64,000 nucleotides of DNA from Eretmocerus hayati. Its lineage: Eukaryota > Arthropoda > Insecta > Hymenoptera > Aphelinidae. The position numbers were made by a program, and so were the translations under genes. Below the pieces are notes generated by a model. It did not search any database. It was not told the origin of the DNA and was given only the letters and a program-made list of their open reading frames with translations. The stretch is from the NCBI GenBank assembly GCA_029851415.1, contig CM056741.1, forward strand, positions 90,431,282 through 90,495,281, given 5' to 3'. This document shows, piece after piece, positions 35,456 through 44,769 of the stretch (its first letter is position 1; every line of letters starts with the position of its first letter).

Positions 35456-36827
35456 TGCGTGCCTGGCCGGAGTCTCGCATCGTCCCGATGCGGTGACCTA
35501 TATATTATGATGTTACAGCTGTTGTGGCCTCTTGGACAGCCTTCAATTCATATGTTTTGGAATCATATGATGGAGTAGCGCTCGCACGAACGAGCGTGTG
35601 TTAGTATTAGTGTGTGTATGAAATCATGTGAGAGCGAGAGTGTCGTTGTTCGTGATTGTCGCGTATACATTTCATATTATATCGCGAACTCTCTCTCGGT
35701 ATAATCGTTTAGACTTAAATAATTGCATTCCCTTAATTTCTAATTTTCGAATCTGTGATTTTTTTGTTTGCATATGATCATGCTTGAAAGTTGAAAACAT
35801 GTTTGATGAATTTTCAAAAATCATAAATATGTTAACTGAAATTTTTGAAAATTATTAACAAATAATTATTAACAACTAATCTTCTTAATTGTATGAATAT
35901 ATGGGGTTCTATGCCTCTATTCGATGCAAATGTTTTACAAAATTATAAAACCAATTAAATGTTTGGGGAAAAAGAATTATTAACAATAGATTGTTTATAA
36001 ACAATGTTCCTTAACTTTATGGTTATTTATATGAGATTCTATATCTCAATTTGATTAACGAAAATTTCCCCAAAAAGTTCATTTTCATATGAACAATACC
36101 CTGAATGTTATTAATAAATTATACAATAAACAAACAATATACCTAATATAATTGTCCATAGTTGGGTATTTTCAAACGTGAGATTTGTTAAATCCGAAAT
36201 TTGGCTCAATAATGATCTGAGAAAAGAGCTCGACTATTTCTATCGGTCTTTCCTTATGCGTTCCTTCGCTTCTCTGGTATACAATAGGTATACTATATAT
36301 AGCTATATACTGCTATAGTTGGCTATCGCATTGAGAAATTTTTATCGCTTGCAGCTGTGGGATCATTTTCCATCAGCCGCAAGAAATACTTTTTCTTTCT
36401 TGAGATGATTTTAACTCTCATTTCGATTCTAATATTATAATATTTTCGGACCAATTATTACATGGAGTTTTGGTTCAAAAAACATGGCAAATGGTTCTCT
36501 CGAAAGATGAAATTGTGAATTTTGCACTGTGACAATTTTCAAAATCTGCTTTTTCTGGGAATTTTCAATCAAATGGTCAGATAGTCCTTGGAAAGACCTT
36601 TAATTTAAGCGTTTGAACGTCAAAATCGGATCAAAATTGACCGAGTTATGACGGTTTTTTGGATACTCTGATTTACTCACGAGAAACTGTAATTTTTCTG
36701 GGTTTCCATTCTATTGTGGTGATTTGGAAATTTTTGGGTAGTCGGTCGGTTTTGATTCTACTAGTATACGATATGAGAAGTATTCATACCAATTTTCAAG
36801 TTGATATCATCATAACTTTTCGATATA
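35456..36827 (-). other. 3' non-coding region of element 2, part adjoining the LTR
   Basis: An AT-rich region with no convincing open frame. 35,456-35,715 is conserved in the diverged fragment at 32,400-32,640, so at least that part belongs to the element. The remainder (35,720-36,827) may include other insertions I cannot delimit. Confidence 0.5.
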
Positions 36828-37320
36828 TGGGAGCGTCCGCGGAACATCAGCCACCCGCGCGCTAAACCGCATTTTCCGCGCTAAAACTTAGTTTCTAATC
36901 TCAGTCCAGTAACAAGGGATACCGATAGAAAAATATGGCAAAGTATGATTTTGATAGATTTTTTCCCGCTCTTCCCGTTTCTTTCATCAGATTATACGAA
37001 AAAAAATTCTATCCGTGAGGAAACCTCTATCGAATATTCAACATCGATTATCGGAGAGATGCATATCTTAAAAATCCCGCGAATTTACTTAAATATTATG
37101 AGCATATGTTGGAGACCCTGTAAAAAAAAATTCAGAGTGGGCTTGCCTTCCTGTGCAAAGATATGAATTTTGAGAGATTAGAAAATCTTGCCGAGCGCAC
37201 GGTCGGCTGTAGGCCCAGCAGCTGGCGCGGGCAGGTAAGCAACTTAGCAAGTCACGGCCACCGACAGCTCGGCGATCTCAGCTTGAGGATTAGAGATTTT
37301 CTCAGTAGATGTGATTGTAA
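36828..37320 (+). repeat. Left terminal inverted repeat of the 3.8-kb DNA transposon
   Basis: Complementary to about 40,125-40,616. It contains GC-rich tips (CCACCCGCGCGCTAAACCGC) and an inner GC-rich block at 37,190-37,275. Confidence 0.8.
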
Positions 37321-37614
37321 CGCATCGCAAAATACTCTTGAAATACCTGCAAAGGATATCTCAAACACTAGGGAATTATCTTTTGACTCAAGTCTGGAAC
37401 AAAATGGCTTCTACATGGAGATAACAAGGATTGGAGGGATCTCGGGGTCTTTATTGTGCAAAGATTTGCATGGAATTTTCGTAGGTCATGGAAAATATGT
37501 TTGTTCTCGTTTACGTTCTTGTTGGCCCTGAAAAGGGCCAGTTTAGATACACTTTGAGGCTGAACGGATCATCCAAAATTCCGTGGCGAAAACTGCAACA
37601 AACTGGATACTCGC

Positions 37615-39693
37615 TCACTTATCCTTCGCTCGCTTCTTCCGACACTGCTGGGCTCCATCGTTCGATAACGTGCGATATCTCTTGGAAGTGCTCACTCCTG
37701 GTGCGACAACAGAATATTCCGAAGTTGATGGTTTTCCCTTCAACTTTGGTGTGAATGCTCGGTTATTTGAAGTTGAAGTTTTTTTTCTGAGCTGTGAGGT
37801 GGGAAGAAAGTTATTCGAGGTTGGGTTTTTTTGCTTTGATTTCGGTACAAGAACAGTGCCATTCAAAGTTGAGCATTTCTTTTTCAACTTTGGTGCGGCA
37901 ATACGATTGATTGAAGATTGAACATTCCTTATCGTCTTTGGCACAACAACACAGTCATTGGAGGATGAGAACTTCCTGAATTCGAGTTGATTAGTTGCAT
38001 CCAACACTTTCACTGAGTGATACGAAAGGGTGCCTGGAACAGTTTTAGCGAATTCGTATCTCTCCTCCAAAACGATTTTAGCTTTTTCATAGTCTTTTTT
38101 GGTTGAATAGAAGATTTTAATGTTCTCGAACTTTTCTCTTGCCCAAGTAAAGAGTTGATGGGGCGTTAAAATCTGGTCCTCCGAAGATCTTTGCAAGCTT
38201 GCTCGCCGAGCATTACTCTTTACAGTTGCACCCAAGCCGTCGCAAGCATTCTTACCGTGGGCTGTTGCGTGGAAGTGCCATTCGGCATCGAGAGAGAAAT
38301 CTCTCTTGTGATGCTTCAAATTCGAAAAATTGTATTTATTATTGAAGTGTTGAGAAGCTCCATCTGTAAAATAGATGATCTTCCTGGCAAGAGCGAAATT
38401 TGACTTGATCCAATCTGTCACTATTTTCTGGACACAATGTACTGCAACAGAGTCGTGAACAAGATTATCAGATAAAATCACTAAACTCTGATGACATAGT
38501 TTAGAATCCTTCAAATAATATACCACGACTGTGATAACAGAGCACTGGTCATTGTTATAGTGGAATGCTTGAGCAGCATCTTGAGCCATGAAAGCGTAGT
38601 TTTCAGCGAAATCTAGTGAAAGCAAGAAAACTCCCTCAGTCAAACTTTCTTTTAAAAACTGAAAAAATGATGATTGCTTTTTAGCAGTAAAAGAATGAGT
38701 TTTGAGCTTGAGGAGGAGTGCTGCAAGCTCGTCGACGTAATCATGATAAGGGACGATTCGAGTTTGAAGTGAGCAACGATCAGTTGTAGTCCAAGATTGA
38801 AACTTGACATGGGTCATATGACTTTGATCAAATAAGCTGAGGAGATTTTTTTTGAACGACTCTATAGTTGGACATGCTTTGCATTCATTCAAATAACATT
38901 TATCAGTTGGGTCTTTGCAGACAATGGAAGCAATACAGTCTTTGTAATCGTTTAACTGTTTTGAGGTGAACGATGAAATATCGAGCCCTTGTAACATCAG
39001 TTTAACATTCTGGTGATAAACGCACACACAAACAGAATGCGTTCCACTGGATCCTGCTAAAACACAGTGAACTGGACGATTCTCAGCAAACTTAGTCATA
39101 CCGACTTTAACATCAGGATGAGAATCTTTGAATTTCAAGTACAACTCTCGAATGTTGTACAGAACTAATCGTTTTTGTACAAACACTTTGACGTTATCTT
39201 TATCTTTAACACATTTAGTATCTTTCATGCCGGGCATGATTCTACTATTGTCGTCATCTTCATAAAACGTTTTGACAGCATCGATCGTTTCAATGGGGAG
39301 TTGCTTGTTACTCTTCAAATCAGACTTATCTCCAGACTTCTTCGAAGACAAAGTTACAGAACTAGCAAAATATCGGGTGCTAGTGAAAAAATCAGATTTT
39401 TTTCTTATGCTCCAAGAATCTGGTAAGAGTTTCATGAGGAGTTCTTTCTCAGCTTTAGTCGTCTCTGGAGACGAAAATTTCTCGATCATCTTTCGCACGA
39501 TTAGAGGATATTCGTGGGATTCAATGGGATTTTGAGAATCAACCGCTTTTCTGCATTTATCACATATCTTAGACGATTTGTGTAGAAGGGGAAAAAGACC
39601 AAGGATACGCTCTGAAACAGTACGAAGACTCTTTGTATGAACGATATTTGCTTTGGCCAAGGGATTACAACAATTGCCATAATTGCGGGACAT
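37615..39693 (-). CDS. Transposase-like protein, 692 aa, superfamily not assigned
   Basis: A single uninterrupted frame. The N-terminus has CCNP and ICDKCRKAVD (Cys pairs at about residues 8-9 and 44-47) spaced by an SERILGLFP helix, probably a zinc-binding DNA-recognition module. The central part has the acidic motifs of a DDE-type nuclease: LSLDFAENYAF (Asp about 360), IYFTDGASQHFNNKYNF (Asp about 443), then DAEWHFHATAHGKNACDG (about 469-485). The C-terminal 120 residues are basic and low-complexity (KLKKK, SKQKNP), suggesting a nuclear localisation tail. Between the inverted repeats it is the only long frame, so it is presumably the transposase. I do not recognise the superfamily with confidence (Sola-like is one guess). 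Confidence 0.75.
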   Translation of the reverse strand: MSRNYGNCCNPLAKANIVHTKSLRTVSERILGLFPLLHKSSKICDKCRKAVDSQNPIESHEYPLIVRKMIEKFSSPETTKAEKELLMKLLPDSWSIRKKSDFFTSTRYFASSVTLSSKKSGDKSDLKSNKQLPIETIDAVKTFYEDDDNSRIMPGMKDTKCVKDKDNVKVFVQKRLVLYNIRELYLKFKDSHPDVKVGMTKFAENRPVHCVLAGSSGTHSVCVCVYHQNVKLMLQGLDISSFTSKQLNDYKDCIASIVCKDPTDKCYLNECKACPTIESFKKNLLSLFDQSHMTHVKFQSWTTTDRCSLQTRIVPYHDYVDELAALLLKLKTHSFTAKKQSSFFQFLKESLTEGVFLLSLDFAENYAFMAQDAAQAFHYNNDQCSVITVVVYYLKDSKLCHQSLVILSDNLVHDSVAVHCVQKIVTDWIKSNFALARKIIYFTDGASQHFNNKYNFSNLKHHKRDFSLDAEWHFHATAHGKNACDGLGATVKSNARRASLQRSSEDQILTPHQLFTWAREKFENIKIFYSTKKDYEKAKIVLEERYEFAKTVPGTLSYHSVKVLDATNQLEFRKFSSSNDCVVVPKTIRNVQSSINRIAAPKLKKKCSTLNGTVLVPKSKQKNPTSNNFLPTSQLRKKTSTSNNRAFTPKLKGKPSTSEYSVVAPGVSTSKRYRTLSNDGAQQCRKKRAKDK

Positions 39694-40124
39694 GTTTTGA
39701 TAACAAATAATCTCAATCTATCATAATGCGAGCTCGAGAGATTGAAAAGTCGTAAGAAAACCGAGAAAGTGAAGGTGCGTGAAGATCTCCAGTTCGTTTG
39801 TAGCCCCGCCAAGGAATTAGAACAGCTCCCAGAGAAACTCTGGGATAAACTAAGTGGTGCAGTAAACATTATCGAAGTTGAAGCCTTGGACTTCATCTCA
39901 AAAATAGGGGGGATGGCCATATTCGATGCTTGAAATCCTCCAGATGTTTATTTTCGAGCAATGAGTATCACCTGCCAATGGGTCGTCGATCCTTCCTTGA
40001 ACTGGACTCATGCAACTTTTGACCAGTTGGTTGCCTGACTCTAGAAATCATTGAGTTTTGCGAATGTTTTGCAAAAATTGTAAACAGATCAGTACAAGGT
40101 GTACAGCAATCAATAGTAGCTAAT

Positions 40125-40616
40125 TACAATCAATTCTACTGAGAAAATTTGTGATCCTCAAGCTGAGATCACCGAGCTGTCGGTAGCCGTGACTTGCTAA
40201 GTTGCTTACCTGCCCGCGCCAGCTGCTGGGCCTACAGCCGACCGTGCGCTCGGCAAGATTTTCTAATCTCTCAAAATTCATATCTTTGCACAGGAAGGCA
40301 AGCCCACTCTGAATTTTTTTTTACAGGGTCTCCAACATATGCTCATAATATTTAAGTAAATTCGCGGGATTTTTAAGATATGCATCTCTCCGATAATCGA
40401 TGTTGAATATTCGATAGAGGTTTCCTCACGGATAGAATTTTTTTTCGTATAATCTGATGAAAGAAACGGGAAGAGCGGGAAAAAATCTATCAAAATCATA
40501 CTTTGCCATATTTTTCTATCGGTATCCCTTGTTACTGGACTGAGATTAGAAACTAAGTTTTAGCGCGGAAAATGCGGTTTAGCGCGCGGGTGGCTGATGT
40601 TCCGCGGACGCTCCCA
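40125..40616 (-). repeat. Right terminal inverted repeat of the 3.8-kb DNA transposon
   Basis: Complementary to about 36,828-37,320. The transposase start (39,693) is about 430 bp inside it, so this repeat is the likely promoter side. Confidence 0.8.
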
Positions 40617-42563
40617 TATAACAAAATACGCACTCATATTTAGTGCCGACGGCAAATTTTTGAATGTAATTTGGACTATATAAAAGTGTGGTCTCAAAAT
40701 TTTTCTATTCACACATGGGTTTCTGTCGTTGGTCTTACTTCAAGTTATTACATCAATCAATCTATCTTTTACAATTACACTACGAAATTTGAATTCTGAG
40801 GTGAGAAATTTGAGTTTTCGCATACAAAAGATTTTCGAGCCGAAACCCTACATTTTTTTCTTTAAAATTCTGTGATCTCATTTTTGAAGCTTCTAATGGT
40901 GTTTATAGCTATTAATACACTTAGTTATATAGATTTGTCACAGTAATAACCGTTCAAAACCGTGATTTGAGCAAAATTCATGTCGAGGTATCGACTTCTT
41001 CAGTTAAAATACGCATTTTTCAGCTATTTTTCGACGAAAACTCATAACGTCTTAAATTCAAATTTTAGCTTCTCTGCATTTCTTTTGGCTATACAAATGA
41101 TGAATACAGTTAGTTTTGGATGTTATCTACCTCATCTAATCGTGATACGCAACAATTTATGCGTTTTGGGACTCTACTTTTCGAAATTCTGGGGTTGTCT
41201 TTTTTGAACGAAATGACTCGACTTTTGGCCGTTTTTTCGACTTTGAGCTAGGTGTGGGGTTCAAAGTGATCCTGTATGTGTTTGTGTGGGTACCTGTGTG
41301 TGTAGTGAAAGTGACCTGCTGTGTTTTGTGCTGAGTTTCGGCGATTTGTGGCGCGGGTGATGTGTCACGCGGTGAAAAGTGGTCTTGCCGTGTGTAATTC
41401 GGGTGCACTGCGGTGCAAGTTATAGCTCCGGAACAAAACGTCCGATCGAGCTGAAATTTGAAAAAGTGGCTCCTTACATGATAAGGATGATGGCCCAACA
41501 AAATTTTTTGAAAAATTTTGAAAATTCGGCGAAATTGATTTTCGTGATTTGGGGCATGGTCGTAACCCGATCCTACTGATATGCTTCGCAACGCAACGGT
41601 CGTCTTTCGAGACCGTGCCGTGCTGAGTTGTCATATCCAGCCTCCGAAGGAGACTTATATACTTCGCTTTATTCAGTTGACCCATGGTATGTACAGTGTT
41701 GCCTACTTTGTTTCTCTTAATAGTTGATAACGGAGCCCGTGGTCTGAGTTTGTTCTTCTAACTCTGAAGTTGCTCGATCCCGGTTCTTGATGTCAAATAC
41801 CGACATCGGCAGTGCCAATCTGGCTGTCTCCCCGGACAGATCCGCGTGTTCGAGCTCTCAAGATTTTTCGAGTTTCTCTCTGGTTCTGCTCAGTTTCCGA
41901 GCTTTTCCGAGGGCTTGAATTTGCTGTGTTTTGTGAATTGTGATGTTAGTGTATGTGAAGAGTGTCCCACGGTGGTTGTGTTTTGTGTGAATTGCTGTAC
42001 TTGCTGCGCTGCTGGGTGCTGTCTGCTCGGACGGGTGGAGCTTAGGAACGCGATCCGGGTCCGCGTTCTGGACCGTGTATATAGCACTGCGGTCCGAATG
42101 CGGTCGCGGAACGTGACCTGGCATTCTCAACTTTGCGTGCCCTGCCATCGCTTTCTGCTCTTGGGGATATCCACCCCATGCAGATTTTTGTTCAGCAATG
42201 TGTTTTTGGATTGCACCTTTACGTGTGGTGAGTACCTCTCGGTAATTGTGATTCTCGATCGTGTTGTGTGACTTGTGTGGGCGATGTATGTAGTGTGGTG
42301 TGCACGTTTTCCCCCTCACCTCTCTTATCAACAAATCGGCTCATTTGTATTTATACTCCTTTGAGCTTTGATCTTATTCAAAACTGGCTTTTCTTCATTC
42401 TACTATCGTGGTAAATTTACTCTGCACTCGCTTGTGACTTTAAAAATTCTATTTCTCTTTTCGCTTAAAAATTTTTTACCCATATGGTACCGGTAATCCT
42501 CGATGATGTTAGGTGACACTGCTTGGCGTGGATTTTGATGGTGATAGTGTGTGGCTGCTACTG
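40617..42563 (-). other. 3' non-coding region of element 2, part following env
   Basis: Nearly 2 kb between the env stop and the nested transposon. It has several open frames of 106-158 codons on the minus strand and a 141-codon frame on the plus strand, none with recognisable motifs; composition is skewed (TG- and CA-rich runs near 41,270-41,350 and 42,220-42,310). A TATATAAAAG word lies at about 40,678. Errantivirus 3' regions are usually short, so an unrecognised insertion or extra gene is possible. Confidence 0.4.
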
Positions 42564-44570
42564 TTATTCGCGTGCTCGTCGGCTACGCCGGTCCGACGGC
42601 ATGCGTTGCGCCTGATGATTTCTGGAGTTGAGGTTGTCGTGCTCGTGCGACGGCAACCGACGGGTAGCGTCCGTGCGTCCACTTTGTGCGTTGCGTTGCT
42701 GCCGTGGATTGGGGTGGTCCCCAACGTGACCCACCTGGTGCAATATGTTCATCGGGATCCCCTCGTCTGCGCCTTCTCCTGGATCGTTTTTCCCAGTGGT
42801 TTCTGAACATATGAAAGATCTTGCCGTATTTAATATTGTCAAATATGGGCTCATTATTTTTCCAAAAATCCTCATCGCCAGAATAGCGATTATTGATATG
42901 GTGGCTGCCAAAATAAGATACGTTGTGAGGCTATCCTCCAAATTAATAAATTTTTTCGATACGTTTTTGTACTTGTTAATCTCTCGAGCCTTCGAGATAA
43001 TGTCCCGTAGACTCGGTGCTGCTTCCAGTGCCTCAATGTGTGTTGGTGCCAGCGATATCTGGTCCTGTTGTAATGTGACTTCCAATGCCTCGAGCAGGTG
43101 GTCTCGGTCAATCTCCCGTTCATGTTTGCTCATTAAATGTGATACATTCAGGTCCAACTTCTGGAAAATTGGCGCAGATTCGGATATAATAATTTCTTTA
43201 GATGCTGTCAAACGTGCGTTGGCTGTGACTGCCATACATCCCGGTAATAGTTTAAGAATTCCCGAACCATTGATAGGTATCGACAGGTGCTCGCTTCCTC
43301 GACATTGTATGAAAAGTCTCTCATCATTCAGTGTCGAGAACGCCCATGAGTTCGGTTCGTGTAGCCTCATCCAGTAGGTTTCCTGCATCCTTGTCACTCT
43401 GACGTCGCACTGTGTGATGTCTGAGATCGTTCGATTCAGAGCCATCTCAATTTCGCAAGAAGATCTCTCAATGAGTTCCCTAACCGGTGGGTAATTTTTA
43501 CAAATCATCGCGTCACGGAGTTCCGTGCAATCCGCCAGATTGCTGCGATGGAAGCTTATATATGTGTTTGCGACGGTGTCTATCGCAAAGAAGTGACGTT
43601 TAGGCCACACGTAAGCGAATGTGTCTCTATATTTAGAACTCGTCTCTTGCAAAATTGGGAGGGCTGATGCTCTATAGAGCACATACTCGGCTAGGTCAAG
43701 AAGTGGGATTTCCAGTGAATGAATCATTGTTTTGTTCATCAATATCATGGATGTTTTTGAAATTTTTTCTATTTCCGCAATCGATTCGTTACCTGAAATT
43801 CTTGGAAATTTCACTTCTTGAAGGGCACTACGGATGGCTTGTTCTGATCTCTCTATAGTTTCCGGTGTCATAAAATGGGGATGAATTGAACCCTGAGCGG
43901 CGAATGATACAGTTTCTATTAGAGTTCTGACGTCTGATGAATATTTATTTGCTAATGCCTGGATGAGTTGAATGGTATCTGAGCATACCGCATTATCAGT
44001 TAGGTTATTCAAATTTCCTCTGACTTTTGCTATTGCATCTTGAAGTTTGGCTAATTTCATAGAATTTTTGCCTAATTCACTCTCGATCAATTCTGTTTGA
44101 TTAGCCAGCAGTTCTGCTATACGTCTCGTATCATTCGCTCTCGTTTCAATGATATTCCTGAGTTCACTCTCTGAACGTTCATCGAGTGTCCCAAACATTA
44201 CTTTCATGCCCCTTCCTATGACCGGAAGCCACGACCGGCGTGTACGAGTATTTTTAAAATTAATTGTATTCAACATATGATTCTCATCCTTGCTCGTCTC
44301 GACGATCTGCCCGTGGATTGAGTTCAATTGCGCGTTATGTAGTTTGTCGCTGCAGGCTGTGCTGAGTTGGACCCATGCTTCCCTCAATGAGTCTGCGGTC
44401 GATGCCAAATTGTCGAGTTCTATGCGCTGGACGATCTTCCACGTTGTTGATGTTGTAAACAGTGAAGCCATGCGTTCGACGAGTACTCCCGGTGTGTGTT
44501 CCAACCGTGTTATGAATTTGCTCTGCTGCGCGCCTCTGTCTATACTGTAGGGGAAAATTTTCTTTTGCAA
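42564..44570 (-). CDS. env: Env, baculovirus F-like fusion glycoprotein (element 2)
   Basis: 668 codons, but the first in-frame codon (TTG) and the lack of an N-terminal hydrophobic signal suggest the true start lies in an upstream spliced exon; CTACAG at 44,550-44,545, with a preceding pyrimidine run, is a likely splice acceptor. A furin-type RTRR site near residues 109-112 is followed by SWLPVIGRGMKVMFGTLDE, resembling the fusion-peptide and FGTLD region of F-like envelopes. A long heptad-like helical region follows (about 130-250), and a transmembrane segment lies near 548-570 (YLILAATISIIAILAMRIFG). The ~95-residue tail is hydrophilic. Such proteins allow infectious spread between insect cells. 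The frame is intact as far as seen. Confidence 0.8.
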   Translation of the reverse strand: MQKKIFPYSIDRGAQQSKFITRLEHTPGVLVERMASLFTTSTTWKIVQRIELDNLASTADSLREAWVQLSTACSDKLHNAQLNSIHGQIVETSKDENHMLNTINFKNTRTRRSWLPVIGRGMKVMFGTLDERSESELRNIIETRANDTRRIAELLANQTELIESELGKNSMKLAKLQDAIAKVRGNLNNLTDNAVCSDTIQLIQALANKYSSDVRTLIETVSFAAQGSIHPHFMTPETIERSEQAIRSALQEVKFPRISGNESIAEIEKISKTSMILMNKTMIHSLEIPLLDLAEYVLYRASALPILQETSSKYRDTFAYVWPKRHFFAIDTVANTYISFHRSNLADCTELRDAMICKNYPPVRELIERSSCEIEMALNRTISDITQCDVRVTRMQETYWMRLHEPNSWAFSTLNDERLFIQCRGSEHLSIPINGSGILKLLPGCMAVTANARLTASKEIIISESAPIFQKLDLNVSHLMSKHEREIDRDHLLEALEVTLQQDQISLAPTHIEALEAAPSLRDIISKAREINKYKNVSKKFINLEDSLTTYLILAATISIIAILAMRIFGKIMSPYLTILNTARSFICSETTGKNDPGEGADEGIPMNILHQVGHVGDHPNPRQQRNAQSGRTDATRRLPSHEHDNLNSRNHQAQRMPSDRRSRRARE
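44545..44550 (-). promoter_or_regulatory. Candidate env splice acceptor
   Basis: On the minus strand TTTTCCCCTACAG precedes env coding. Element 1 has TTACAG at the equivalent place (about 3,433-3,428). Errantivirus env is known to be expressed from a spliced RNA. Confidence 0.5.
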
Positions 44571-44769
44571 TACTTTATCGTATGAAAATCAATTTCTCAA
44601 CATTTTCAGAAAGTGAATCAGTTTGAATTTCGGTTTGCAATGCGAACTTCGTCCCTGGGCCGGAGTAATTCCTACGACGGTCAAGGTCGAAGTCGCTTCC
44701 TTACTGTTTTCATGATCTCTTTTGCTGCAGAAAAATTGCGCGAGGCTGATTTCCTTCTGAATTTTCGTA

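Larger units (their letters stand above)
36828..40616 (-). mobile_element. DNA transposon, 3.8 kb, with ~490-bp terminal inverted repeats
   Basis: Ends TGGGAGCGTCCGCGGAAC and its complement are flanked by TATA on each side; TATA is self-complementary, so the duplication length is ambiguous. The inverted repeats run 36,828 to about 37,320 and about 40,125 to 40,616 with only a few visible differences: a 73-codon stretch translates identically in both. One long transposase frame lies on the minus strand. It is inserted in the 3' region of element 2. Near-identical repeats and an open frame indicate recent, possibly still autonomous status. Confidence 0.8.

Noticed and set aside
36945..37166. 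Identical 73-codon frames at 36,945-37,166 and 40,278-40,499
   Set aside because: Both are inside the terminal inverted repeats of the DNA transposon; not genes.
40676..40690. TATATAAAAG as a host gene promoter
   Set aside because: No downstream gene and it lies in transposon-derived DNA; too weak alone.
41846..42334. Overlapping open frames of 141 and 158 codons on opposite strands
   Set aside because: No motif and skewed composition; kept only as non-coding 3' region of element 2.
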